Assembly: GCF_039522025.1 (NCBI RefSeq)
Contig: NZ_BAAADB010000021.1
Span: 1 to 64,000, forward strand
DNA length: 64,000 nucleotides
Direction of reading: 5' to 3'
Source of the DNA: Deinococcus depolymerans
Lineage (GTDB): Bacteria > Deinococcota > Deinococci > Deinococcales > Deinococcaceae
Position 1 is the stretch's first letter, and each line of letters begins with the position of its first letter. The notes beneath the pieces are model-generated. The model saw nothing but the letters and a program-made list of their open reading frames with translations, was not told the origin of the DNA and made no database searches. Shown here piece by piece: positions 29,486 to 39,199 of this stretch. The translations under genes were made by a program, and so were the position numbers.

Positions 29486-30228
29486 TGACCGCGCCGCACA
29501 CCGACCGCTGCTGGACCCCGCGCCTCCTGTGCGCCGCCCTCCTGTGGCTGGCCGCGCAGGCCGGCGCCCAGGGCTTCGGCTTCACGCCGACCGTCCTGAC
29601 GCTCGATCCCACCCGGACCCTCAGCACCCAGACGACCATGCTGAACACCGGCCGCGTCGCCGCGAAATTCCGGGTGGAGGTCCGCGCCTGGAAGGTCGTG
29701 AACGGCGCGATGGTCCTGCAGGACACCCGCGACCTCGTGGTGAACCCCACCGAATTCGTGCTGCCCGGCGGCGGCTCGCAGGTCGTGCGGGTCGGTCTGC
29801 GCAAGAAACCCGGCGCGCAGGAACTCACCTTCCGCCTGATCGTGCAGCAGCAGCCGTACGGCCAGAGCGTGCCGCAGAGCGTCGTGAACGCCGACGGCAT
29901 CGACATCAAGCTCGACATGCCCACGAACTACTCGCTGCCGGTGTACGTTGCGCCGCCCAGCGCCGCCCCGCGCATGACCTACGACGCGCAGGTCGTGCCG
30001 GGCGGCGTGGACCTGCGCCTGGAGAACGCCGGCACCCGCCACGAGACCTTCAACGCCCTGATCGCCCGGCGCGGCGGCCTCAGCGTGAACGTGCCGTCCT
30101 TCGCGGTGCTGGGGGGCGCCCGTCAGGTCCTGCAGCTCGAGGGCCTGGAACAGGCGGCCGGTCCCCTGACCCTCTCGTTCGTGAACGCCGAAGGGAAGGC
30201 GAGCAATGTCACGATTCCACTGCCCTGA
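29485..30228 (+). CDS. Periplasmic pilus chaperone (PapD/CsuC-like)
   Basis: 247 residues. Signal peptide about 1-29, then a PapD-type two-domain immunoglobulin fold: FTPTVLTLDPTRTLSTQTTML (strand A), VRAWKVVNGAMVLQDTRDLVVNPTEFVLPGGGSQVVRVGL as the G1-strand/loop region, and a C-terminal domain ending in NVTIPLP. It should fold subunits by donor-strand complementation and pass them to the usher. Start overlaps the previous stop by 1 nt. Confidence 0.85.
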   Translation: MTAPHTDRCWTPRLLCAALLWLAAQAGAQGFGFTPTVLTLDPTRTLSTQTTMLNTGRVAAKFRVEVRAWKVVNGAMVLQDTRDLVVNPTEFVLPGGGSQVVRVGLRKKPGAQELTFRLIVQQQPYGQSVPQSVVNADGIDIKLDMPTNYSLPVYVAPPSAAPRMTYDAQVVPGGVDLRLENAGTRHETFNALIARRGGLSVNVPSFAVLGGARQVLQLEGLEQAAGPLTLSFVNAEGKASNVTIPLP

Positions 30229-32527
30229 ACGCGCCGGCTGGCGGACCGTGGCCCTGGGGGCGGCGCTGGCCGCCGGGACGCTGCTGCCCGCCGCCGCGCA
30301 GACCACGCCGGCCCAGGTGGCACCGGTGCAGGTCACGCCGGCCCAGGTGGCACCCGCCCAGACCGCGCCGCCGGACGCCGCGCCCACGCCGGACCCGGAC
30401 CTGTGCCGCGCCGGCGAGCAGCTGCTGGAAGTCACGGTCGCCGGCGCCAGCCGCGGCGTCCTGCTGGTGCGCCTGCAGACCGAACCGCGCGTCGAGGCGC
30501 TGATCCCCCCGGAAGTCCTGCGGCCCAGCGAGGCCGGGTACGCGGCCGGCACGGTCGACTGCGACGGGCAGCGCTTCACGCGCCTGTCCGGGCAGGTGAC
30601 CGTGACCTTCGACGCCGCCCGCCAGCGCCTGCTCCTGCGCCCCGTGCTGTCGCGCCTGAACGGCCACACCCTGGACCTGCGGGACGCCGCGCCCCGGCCC
30701 CCGGGGGCCACGCAACCCAGCTGGGGCGTCGACTACGGCCTGTCCCTGAACGCCGCGTACAGCCGCCCCGGCCAGGAACTGCCGGTCCCGACCACCCTGA
30801 CCGGCCGCGCGTACCTCGACCTGGGCGGCGCGGCCGACCGGCTCAGCGGCACGCTCGGCGTGAGCGCCGAACGCCAGGAGGACGGCGCGTTCCGCTACCG
30901 GCCCCGCGCCACGCTGGAATACACCGTGAACGCGCAGGTCAGCGTGGGCGCGGCGCTGGGCGCCGCGCCCCTGGGCGGCAGCCCCGGCTTCACCGCCAGC
31001 GAGTTCAGCGGGGTGGGCGTCACGCTGCGCGGCGGTTTCGACGGCGTGCAACCCGAGCAGACCCTGGACCTCCCACTGGAATCCGACGTGGTCGTCTACC
31101 TCAACCGCCTGCCGGTCGCCTCGGCCCGCGTGAACGCCGGGACCCTGCGCCTGCTGAACATCCCCCTCAGCAGCGAGAACCTGACCGAACTGTCGGTCGA
31201 CGTCACCGACGAGACCGGCCTGCAGACCCTCGACTGGACCTACCCGCCGCTGGAAGGCCCCCTGCCGCCCGGCGCGTACCTGGCTGCCGCGCAACTCGGC
31301 GTTCAGCAGGGCCGCTGGGTCACCCACCTGCAGGGCGAGGTCGGCCTGCCACGCCGCTGGCGGGTCGCGGGCAGTCTGGACAGCCAGCAGGACGGCCCCA
31401 CCCAGGTCAACCTGCGCGCCGTGAACACCGGACCCGACTACGCGCTGCAGGGCAGCGTGGGACTGAGCGTGACCCCCACGGCCGACGGCCCGGCCACCCG
31501 CACCACCCTGGGCCTGCAGGCCGACCGCACCTTCGGCGGCACCACGCTCAGCGCCTTCGGGGTGCTGCCGGTCGGTTTCTGGCAGGACGCGACCGTGGGC
31601 CTGAAAGTCAGCCGGGACGCCGCGCCCTGGAGTTTCTCGGTGCAGGGCAGCACCGGATTCCGCGCGGACAGCTGGACCCTCGCGGCGACCGCCGCCCGGA
31701 CCTTCGGCGCGGCCGGCGCCGTGTCGCTCAGCGGCGCGCTCACGCCCACCGGCTGGCGGGTCGGGGTGGGCGGCGCGTACACGCCCGCGCCGCGCTGGAC
31801 GCTGGGCACCCAGGTGCAGGCATCCCAGACGCCTCCGGCCGCGACCGGCGTGAACGCGTCCTTCAGCGCCGCCTACCAGATCGATCCGGGCAACCGCGTG
31901 GCCGCGACCGTCCGCCGCGACGACCTGCGGGTCGATTACAGTCACGTGGGGCAGTTCCTCGCGCAGCTCGGGGCGGGCCTGCAGGCGGCGGACCTGACCG
32001 TGACCGGCGCCGTCGCGGTCGTGAACGGTGCCCTGACGCTCCAGCCGGCGCTGGAACGGCGGGCCGTGCTGCTGCGTACCGGCGTGCCGAACCTGCCGGT
32101 GCTGCTGAACGGCACGTTCGCGGGGCAGACGAACAGCGCCGGCGACCTGATCCTCACGAACCTGACGGCCGGTCAGACCAGCGAGATCCGCGTGGACCTG
32201 AAGAACACGCCCTTCGGCGTGACGGTCGGCAGTGACCGCCGCTCGCTGCTGCCACCCACGGCCGGACTGACCACCATCGACTGGCGCGACAACTTCCGGA
32301 TCTACCGCTGGGTGCAGTTCCTGTGGGGGGCCGGTGAACCCGCCGGCTACGGCAGCGTGCAGCTGAGCGGCGAACGCCTGCTGCTCGACGATGAGGGGTT
32401 CGGCCTGGCCCCGGCCGGCACGGACCTGAACGGCGAACTGCAGAGCGAGGACGGCCAGCGGCGCTGCCCGGTGCAGCTCCGCGCTGCCGACGAGACCGTC
32501 ACCTGCCAGACCCCGCCCGGCCCGTGA
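30206..32527 (+). CDS. Outer membrane usher protein (FimD/CsuD-like)
   Basis: 773 residues. Signal peptide about 1-32, then a Pro/Ala-rich tandem segment (TPAQVAPVQV, then TPAQVAPAQT), a PapC-N-like domain (VTVAGASRGVLLVRL), a beta-barrel with repeated GxxGxxY-type strands and a plug region (FDGVQPEQTLDLPLESDVVV), and C-terminal domains ending near QRRCPVQL. ATG lies 23 bp inside the chaperone gene. Ushers secrete and assemble pilin; presence implies an outer membrane, as in diderm Deinococcus. Confidence 0.85.
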   Translation: MSRFHCPERAGWRTVALGAALAAGTLLPAAAQTTPAQVAPVQVTPAQVAPAQTAPPDAAPTPDPDLCRAGEQLLEVTVAGASRGVLLVRLQTEPRVEALIPPEVLRPSEAGYAAGTVDCDGQRFTRLSGQVTVTFDAARQRLLLRPVLSRLNGHTLDLRDAAPRPPGATQPSWGVDYGLSLNAAYSRPGQELPVPTTLTGRAYLDLGGAADRLSGTLGVSAERQEDGAFRYRPRATLEYTVNAQVSVGAALGAAPLGGSPGFTASEFSGVGVTLRGGFDGVQPEQTLDLPLESDVVVYLNRLPVASARVNAGTLRLLNIPLSSENLTELSVDVTDETGLQTLDWTYPPLEGPLPPGAYLAAAQLGVQQGRWVTHLQGEVGLPRRWRVAGSLDSQQDGPTQVNLRAVNTGPDYALQGSVGLSVTPTADGPATRTTLGLQADRTFGGTTLSAFGVLPVGFWQDATVGLKVSRDAAPWSFSVQGSTGFRADSWTLAATAARTFGAAGAVSLSGALTPTGWRVGVGGAYTPAPRWTLGTQVQASQTPPAATGVNASFSAAYQIDPGNRVAATVRRDDLRVDYSHVGQFLAQLGAGLQAADLTVTGAVAVVNGALTLQPALERRAVLLRTGVPNLPVLLNGTFAGQTNSAGDLILTNLTAGQTSEIRVDLKNTPFGVTVGSDRRSLLPPTAGLTTIDWRDNFRIYRWVQFLWGAGEPAGYGSVQLSGERLLLDDEGFGLAPAGTDLNGELQSEDGQRRCPVQLRAADETVTCQTPPGP

Positions 32528-32584
32528 CCCTGAAGCGCGGCGCCTTCCCGGCGGCCACGGTCAGGCCGCCGGAAGGCCGGGTCA

Positions 32585-32697
32585 AACGGACTGCCGCTGG
32601 TGTCGTCAACAGGTCCGAACGCCACCGGTGAACGCCACGCCCGGAGGGGCGTCCCGCTCCTGCTCGCTCTGCGGCGCGGCCCTGCGCGTCCGGATCA
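32585..32697 (-). repeat. Dispersed intergenic repeat, copy H (degenerate)
   Basis: Bases 32585-32697 align on the minus strand with the long copies: ACGGACTGCCG, GTCGTCAACAGGTCCGAAC, a CACGCCCGGA block, GCTCCTGCTCGCTCTGC, and CGCGTCCGGATCA. Many positions differ. The distal TCA (32695-32697) is the TGA stop codon of the small secreted protein gene. Confidence 0.65.
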
Positions 32698-33015
32698 GTA
32701 GAAGTCCACGCTGCCGTTCCAGCCCTGGGCGGCCGTCCGGAAGGCGTACTCGTTCAGGGTGGCGCCACCGGGAGCGGTCCTGGACGCCGTGAGCAGCAGC
32801 TCGGCGGCCGGCAGGCGACCGGCGAGTTCCGGCAGGGCGTGCGGGTTGACCGGGCGGTAGTCGTGGGTGCAGCGCAGGGTCAGGGACTGCGCGCCCAGCT
32901 GGGCGACCTCGCAGACCGGACGCACGGTGAGCGACAGCTGGGCCTGGAAGGTGACGGCCTGGGCGGGGGCGGCGCAGGCCAGCAGGGCAGTGAACAGCAG
33001 CTTGGAACGGGTCAT
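32695..33015 (-). CDS. Small secreted protein
   Basis: 106 residues. Signal peptide MTRSKLLFTALLACAAPAQA, then a mature part with two Cys (VRPVCEV and LTLRCTHDYRP) spaced like those of spore-coat-U subunits. ATG at 33015 with AGGAGG 8 nt upstream. It is opposite in direction to the usher operon and ends in repeat H. May be an orphan subunit of the same fibre system, but the similarity is weak. Confidence 0.6.
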   Translation of the reverse strand: MTRSKLLFTALLACAAPAQAVTFQAQLSLTVRPVCEVAQLGAQSLTLRCTHDYRPVNPHALPELAGRLPAAELLLTASRTAPGGATLNEYAFRTAAQGWNGSVDFY

Positions 33016-33191
33016 GGTGAAAACCTCCTGGGAGTCGCCGCCCGACACCGGCAGGTGCGGGGGCCGGGCGCTCCGGACTCCTCCAGGGTAGTGCAGGGGC
33101 TCACACGGACTTCTTTCGGCACCCTACCTTCAGGTGAAGTTTCACACGGGGGTCCGTGGAATTCGCCCGCCACCGCCCACGCGGGCCGGGC

Positions 33192-33371
33192 CTACTCGGC
33201 GTCGGGGGTGGGGGTCAGCGGGCCCCCCCCGGCCGGCGGTTCCGCGGCCGGCCCCGTGGCGCCCTCCGCGGCTCCCTCCGGGCCGGGCCCGGCCGGCGCG
33301 GCCGGTTCAAGGGCCTGCATCAGCAGCCGGATCTGTTCGAGGTTGGCGGTCGCGTGCCGGTCGTCGCCCAT
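33192..33371 (-). CDS. Hypothetical 59-residue protein
   Basis: Starts MGDDRHATANLEQIRLLMQA and then becomes Pro/Ala/Gly-rich. No clear ribosome site. The N-terminal 20 residues look like a genuine helix, and the rest is low complexity. It is divergent from the histidine kinase. Weakly supported. Bases 33016-33191 contain no other feature I can support. Confidence 0.3.
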   Translation of the reverse strand: MGDDRHATANLEQIRLLMQALEPAAPAGPGPEGAAEGATGPAAEPPAGGGPLTPTPDAE

Positions 33372-33520
33372 GACCGTAGCGTGACACGTCGGGCCGGGAC
33401 TCGCTGCGGCATGTGCCGTCCCCGTCCCGGTCGGCCGGCAGGGGGCAAACGCCACCGGCAGGTTAAGGATTGCCCGCCGGTTCTTGAGCCCACGCGCATC
33501 CTGCCGGTCCCGGCTGGGAC

Positions 33521-33526
33521 TACGCT
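33521..33526 (+). promoter_or_regulatory. -10 box of leaderless histidine kinase gene
   Basis: TACGCT ends 6 nt before the ATG at 33533, so the message should start at the initiation codon. This also argues for ATG 33533 over the GTG at 33527. Confidence 0.55.
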
Positions 33527-33532
33527 GTGACG

Positions 33533-34711
33533 ATGCCTCCGGGTGACGCGCCACGCACAGTTCCTGCTTCCCTGTCCGCCACCGCGGTGCGGGCGGCGCT
33601 CGACGTGCTGCCGCACCAGACGGCCATCCTCGACCACGACGGGGTGATCGTGCTGTGTAACCGCGCGTGGCTGGAATTCATGCGTGAGAACGGCGGGAAC
33701 CCGGCCACCTGCGGCCCGGGCGTGAACTACCTGAACGTCTGCGAGAACGCCACGGGCCTGTGCGCGGACGAGGGCGAGGAGGTCGCGCGCGGCATGCGCG
33801 ACGTGCTCGGCGGGCGGCGGGAGAGTTTCAGCACCGAGTACCCCTGCCACAGCCCCACCGAGCAGCGCTGGTTCCGGCTGACCGTCACGCCCTTCGACGA
33901 CGGGCCCAGCCGCTACCTGCTCGCCACGCACGAGAACGTCACGGAACGCCGGCACGTGGAGATCCGCGAGGCCGACATGGACGCCGAGGTGCGGCAGGAG
34001 GTGGCGCTGCGGACCATCACCCTGCGCAACGAGGTCAATGAACTCGACTCGTTCATCGGGGCGGTCTCGCACGACCTGCGCGCCCCGGTGCGGCACATCC
34101 AGGGCTTCCTGACGCTGCTGCGCCGCCGCCTCGACCCCCGGCTGGGCGAGGAGGACCGCCGGCTGCTGACTGTCATTGACGGCGCGACCCAGCGGCTGAA
34201 CTCGATGATCGACGAGCTGCTGAAACTCGCCCGCGTAACCCAGACCGCCCTGCAGATCCGTGAACTGAACCTCGCGCAGGTGGTCCTGCGGGCCTGGGCG
34301 AACCTCGCGCCGGAAACCGAGGGCCGCGAGATCGACTGGGTGGCAGGTGACCTGCCGGTGGTGCGCGGCGACCCGCAGCTGCTCACGCTGGCCTTCGAGA
34401 ACCTGCTGAGCAACGCCGTGAAGTACACCAGCGGCCGGGCCCGCGCCAAGATCGAGGTGGGCGCCCGTGACGTCGGGGACCACTGGGTGGTGTTCGTGCA
34501 GGACGACGGGGTGGGCTTCGACCCGCGCTACACCGAGCGTCTGTTCGGGGCCTTCCAGCGCCTGCACTCCGAGCAGGAATTCTCGGGGGTGGGCATGGGC
34601 CTCGCGAACGTGAAACGCATCGTCACCCGGCACGGCGGGCAGGTCTGGGCCGAGAGCCATCCGGGCGAGGGCGCGACCTTCTACCTCAGTTTTCCCAAAC
34701 CTGCCCGTTGA
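33533..34711 (+). CDS. PAS-domain sensor histidine kinase
   Basis: 392 residues, no membrane segment, so probably cytoplasmic. A PAS domain (about 20-135: HQTAILDHDGVIVLCNRAWLEF, WFRLTVTPFDDG) leads through a coiled coil to the phosphoacceptor IGAVSHDLRAPVRHIQGFLTLL (His about residue 180). The ATPase region follows: N box FENLLSNAVKYTSG, G1 DDGVGFD, F box LFGAFQRLH, G2 GVGMGLANVKRIV. Similar to phytochrome-type output kinases. No adjacent response regulator, so it is orphan. Confidence 0.88.
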   Translation: MPPGDAPRTVPASLSATAVRAALDVLPHQTAILDHDGVIVLCNRAWLEFMRENGGNPATCGPGVNYLNVCENATGLCADEGEEVARGMRDVLGGRRESFSTEYPCHSPTEQRWFRLTVTPFDDGPSRYLLATHENVTERRHVEIREADMDAEVRQEVALRTITLRNEVNELDSFIGAVSHDLRAPVRHIQGFLTLLRRRLDPRLGEEDRRLLTVIDGATQRLNSMIDELLKLARVTQTALQIRELNLAQVVLRAWANLAPETEGREIDWVAGDLPVVRGDPQLLTLAFENLLSNAVKYTSGRARAKIEVGARDVGDHWVVFVQDDGVGFDPRYTERLFGAFQRLHSEQEFSGVGMGLANVKRIVTRHGGQVWAESHPGEGATFYLSFPKPAR

Positions 34712-34769
34712 CCCACCTTCCGGCCGCCCCCCGGAAGTGGAGTGCGGCCGCGGGGCGGCGGGGCGTGGC

Positions 34770-36167
<1,398 letters not shown>

Positions 36168-36392
36168 GCTGACCTCCGGGGAGGGCCGCGCGTGGGCGGG
36201 AAAGGGCCGTCAGGGCCGGCGCGTGGCAGCGCCGCGACGACCGGAGCGGTCGGGGGAGAGGCGGGACGGTTCCCGGCGCGGACGCGACCGGAAGCCCGTA
36301 TTACACCACCTCCCGGCGGGAAGAACGCCCTGCCGGCACCACCGGCCGCCGCCCCCCCCGCGGAATGACTGGGACGGGCGGCGCCGGACAGG

Positions 36393-36398
36393 TACAGT
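36393..36398 (+). promoter_or_regulatory. -10 box before the first 13-codon leader ORF
   Basis: TACAGT, then 8 nt, then the ATG at 36407. No good -35 box. The same spacing occurs upstream of the tyrosine recombinase at 52442. Confidence 0.5.
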
Positions 36399-36406
36399 GG
36401 GTGGAC

Positions 36407-36448
36407 ATGCGCGATGACCGGCGGCTCCCGGACAGGCAGGCCATCTGA
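36407..36448 (+). CDS. 13-residue leader peptide coupled to the GGDEF/HD-GYP gene
   Basis: ATG-initiated ORF encoding MRDDRRLPDRQAI, whose TGA overlaps the ATG of the main gene (TGATG). Translation of the short ORF would bring terminating ribosomes to the main start, which has no Shine-Dalgarno of its own. It is highly charged with four Arg. Evidence is positional only, but an identical layout at 52456 argues against chance. Confidence 0.5.
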   Translation: MRDDRRLPDRQAI

Positions 36449-39123
36449 TGCTCTGGATGGACCTGAACGTGCTGCTCAGCGGACTGGGCCTGGTGATCGT
36501 CGGCGTGATCCTGCTGGCCCTGGACCTGCGGCACTGGCCGCTGCAGGCCACCGCGCCGCGCCGCGCCGGCCGGGCGCTGCTGGCCGGCGTGTGGGGCGTC
36601 GCGCTGATGCTGTTCCCGCTGAACGTCGCGCCCGGCGTGTTCGTGGACCTGCGCTACGTGCCCGGCGCGCTGATGACCCTGCTGCTCGGGCCGGGCTGGG
36701 GCAGTCTGGCGCTGCTGATGCCGGCGCTGTGGCGCGTCGGGCTGGGCGGGGCGGGCGTGCCGGCCGCGCTGCTGGCCGGCGCGTCGATCCTGCTGATTGC
36801 CGGGGTGGTGTGGCGCGCCGCCGGCCCGCAGGTCTTCATGCACTGGCGCTGGTGGTGGGCGTCGCCGCTGATCTTCAGCCTGAACAGCCTGGGCCTGCTG
36901 CTGTTTCCCGGCGGGCACGCCCTGGTGAGGCGGGTCTACCTGCCGGTCCTGATCGTCCACTGCCTGGGCCTGTGGGCGGCGCAACTGGTGGTGGGCATGC
37001 GCGCCCGGCACCTCGCGCAGACGACCGCCCTGCGCCGTGAGGCGTACCTGGACGCCCTGACCGGCGTCAGCAACCGCCGGCAGTTCGACCTGGACCTCGC
37101 GCGGATCGGGCCGGGCGACCAGCTGATCATGCTGGACATCGACTACTTCAAGCAGGTGAACGACCGCCTCGGGCACGCCGCGGGCGACCAGGTCCTGCGT
37201 GAGGTGGCGCAGACCCTCGCGCAGAACCTGCGCGGCCAGGACCACGTGTACCGCGTGGGCGGCGAGGAATTCGCGCTGATCCTCTGCGGCCTCGACGCCG
37301 CGCGGGGGCGGGCGGTCACGCAGCGCTGCCTGGACAGCGTCCGGACCCTCTCGGCCGGCGGGCAGACCGTGACCCTCTCGGCCGGCTGGAGTCAGGTGCA
37401 GCCCGGCGAGACGCCGGAACGCGCCCTGGCCCGCGCGGACGCCGCGCTGTACCGCGCCAAGGGCGCCGGACGCGACCGCCTGATCCTGGACGTGGCCGGC
37501 CCGGACAGCGGCGCGCAGGCCGCGCAGCGGACCCTGACCCTCCTGGCCGCCGATCAGGACCCCACCGCCGCCGACTGGCACGCGCTGCTCGAATCGGCAG
37601 TTCAGGGCGTGCCTGGCGCGCAGGCCGGCACGCTGTTCGTGCTGGACCGCGGGGACTTCCTGCTGTGCGCGCAGCAGGGGTTCAGTGACGACCTGCTCGG
37701 GCACCGCCGCTCGCCCGCCAGCCTGCGCCGCTGGTACGCGGACCCGGCCGAGGCGTGGCAGGCCGGCGAGCCGCGCGTGCTGCGGGACGAGGCCATCCGG
37801 CACAACGCCCTGGCCGCCGCCGACCTCGAAACCCAGCTGACCGGGCAGCGGGACTCCGGGCGCCTGGTGAGCGGGGGGCCGCTGCGCGAGACGCTGGGCG
37901 TTCCGGTCAGCGTGGACGGGCTGGTGCTGGCCTTCCTGAACCTCGACACCCTCGACGCGGACCACCGGTTCGGTCCGGACGCCCTGCAGGTCGCGCGGTC
38001 GTTCGCCCAGCAGGTCGCCGCGCTGCTGCGCGCCCGCGCCGCCCGGCTGCGGGCCGCGGCCCGCCAGCGGGAACTCGAGGCCCTGGCGCGCATCACCGAG
38101 GACCTGCGTGACGCCCGCACCACCACCCAGGTCGCGCAGGCCGTCACGGGCGCGGTCATGCCGATCCTGGCGGCCCGCGAGTCCGTGTTCCTGCGCTTCG
38201 ACCCGGAACGCGACGAGCTGGTCTCGCTGGTCATGCAGGGCGTCCAGTCACGCGACGGTCACGCCGAACTGCCGCGCGGGTACGGCGTCGCCTGGGCCGC
38301 CATCGAGCAGCGTGAGGTGCTGCGCGTCACCAGCGTCCGCGACGCGCCGCGCCTGCACCGCCCGACCTTCCTGCGCAGCGGCGCGATGCTGGCCGTGCCC
38401 CTGCAGGCGGGGGGCACGCTGTTCGGTGCGCTGTGCGTCACGCGCGAGGACCCGTTCGGGGAGGAGGACGTCAGCGTGATGCGGGCGCTCGGCGCGCACA
38501 TCGTCACCGCGCTCGACCGTGCCCGGCAGCTCGCGGAACTGCAGCAGGCCCGCACCCGCGCGCTGCTGTCGCTGGGAAAGCTGCTCGAGGCGCGCGGCCT
38601 GGAGACACCGGGACACATCCGCCGCCTGCGGGGACAGGCCACCCGCGTCGCCGAGACCCTGCAGCTCAGCGAGGATGACCGTGCGGCGCTGCTGGACGGC
38701 GCGGCCCTGCACGACCTGGGCCTGCTGGACCTGCGTCCCGGTCAGCCGGACCTGGCGCACGCGACGGCCGGCGAGGCGCTGGCCCGCGAGCTGCCCGGCG
38801 TGTCCGACGCGGCCCTGGGCGTCATCCGTCACCACCACGAGCGCTGGGACGGCCAGGGCCACCCGGACGGCCTGCGCGGTCACCGCATCCCGGCACTGGC
38901 GCGCATCCTGACCATTCTCGACACCTTCGACACCCTGACCCACCCGCCGCACGGAACGCCCCCCCTGACGCCCGAACAGGCCCTGAGCGTCATGACCGCG
39001 CAGGCCCGGCAGGCCCTCGACCCGGACCTCCTGACCGCCCTGACGCCGCTGCTGTCCCGCCCGTTCCCGCCGGAGGCCCCCGCACCGGCCGGCCCCCTCC
39101 CGGACAACCTGAACCTGAACTGA
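36448..39123 (+). CDS. Membrane GGDEF-GAF-GAF-HD-GYP protein
   Basis: 891 residues. Five to six N-terminal hydrophobic segments (about 1-185), then a GGDEF domain with active-site RVGGEEFALIL and DALTGVSNRRQFDLDLARIG (diguanylate cyclase). Two GAF domains follow (about 360-530 and 545-690). A compact HD-GYP domain closes the protein: ALHDLGLLDL and HHERWDGQGHPDGLRGHRIP, with GHP in place of GYP. It could both make and degrade cyclic-di-GMP. Start lies at the stop of a 13-codon leader. Confidence 0.85.
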   Translation: MLWMDLNVLLSGLGLVIVGVILLALDLRHWPLQATAPRRAGRALLAGVWGVALMLFPLNVAPGVFVDLRYVPGALMTLLLGPGWGSLALLMPALWRVGLGGAGVPAALLAGASILLIAGVVWRAAGPQVFMHWRWWWASPLIFSLNSLGLLLFPGGHALVRRVYLPVLIVHCLGLWAAQLVVGMRARHLAQTTALRREAYLDALTGVSNRRQFDLDLARIGPGDQLIMLDIDYFKQVNDRLGHAAGDQVLREVAQTLAQNLRGQDHVYRVGGEEFALILCGLDAARGRAVTQRCLDSVRTLSAGGQTVTLSAGWSQVQPGETPERALARADAALYRAKGAGRDRLILDVAGPDSGAQAAQRTLTLLAADQDPTAADWHALLESAVQGVPGAQAGTLFVLDRGDFLLCAQQGFSDDLLGHRRSPASLRRWYADPAEAWQAGEPRVLRDEAIRHNALAAADLETQLTGQRDSGRLVSGGPLRETLGVPVSVDGLVLAFLNLDTLDADHRFGPDALQVARSFAQQVAALLRARAARLRAAARQRELEALARITEDLRDARTTTQVAQAVTGAVMPILAARESVFLRFDPERDELVSLVMQGVQSRDGHAELPRGYGVAWAAIEQREVLRVTSVRDAPRLHRPTFLRSGAMLAVPLQAGGTLFGALCVTREDPFGEEDVSVMRALGAHIVTALDRARQLAELQQARTRALLSLGKLLEARGLETPGHIRRLRGQATRVAETLQLSEDDRAALLDGAALHDLGLLDLRPGQPDLAHATAGEALARELPGVSDAALGVIRHHHERWDGQGHPDGLRGHRIPALARILTILDTFDTLTHPPHGTPPLTPEQALSVMTAQARQALDPDLLTALTPLLSRPFPPEAPAPAGPLPDNLNLN

Positions 39124-39187
39124 CCGCGTGGGTGGAGCGCTCCGGCATCCGTATCAGGGTGGGCACTGCGCGCCGCCCGGAGCCGCT

Positions 39188-39193
39188 TACACT
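39188..39193 (+). promoter_or_regulatory. -10 box of leaderless GGDEF gene
   Basis: TACACT followed by 6 nt and the ATG at 39200. No ribosome-binding site between, so the transcript is probably leaderless. Confidence 0.55.
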
Positions 39194-39199
39194 GGACGC

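Noticed and set aside
30209..31945. 578-codon minus-strand frame in the usher gene
   Set aside because: Shadow of the usher in GC-rich DNA; no motif.
36168..36392. Purine riboswitch before the AzgA-type permease
   Set aside because: None of the conserved junction sequence of the purine aptamer is present.
39140..39155. CATCCGTATCAG near the GGDEF gene as another dispersed repeat
   Set aside because: Only the terminal 9 bases match; no inner blocks, so it may be chance.
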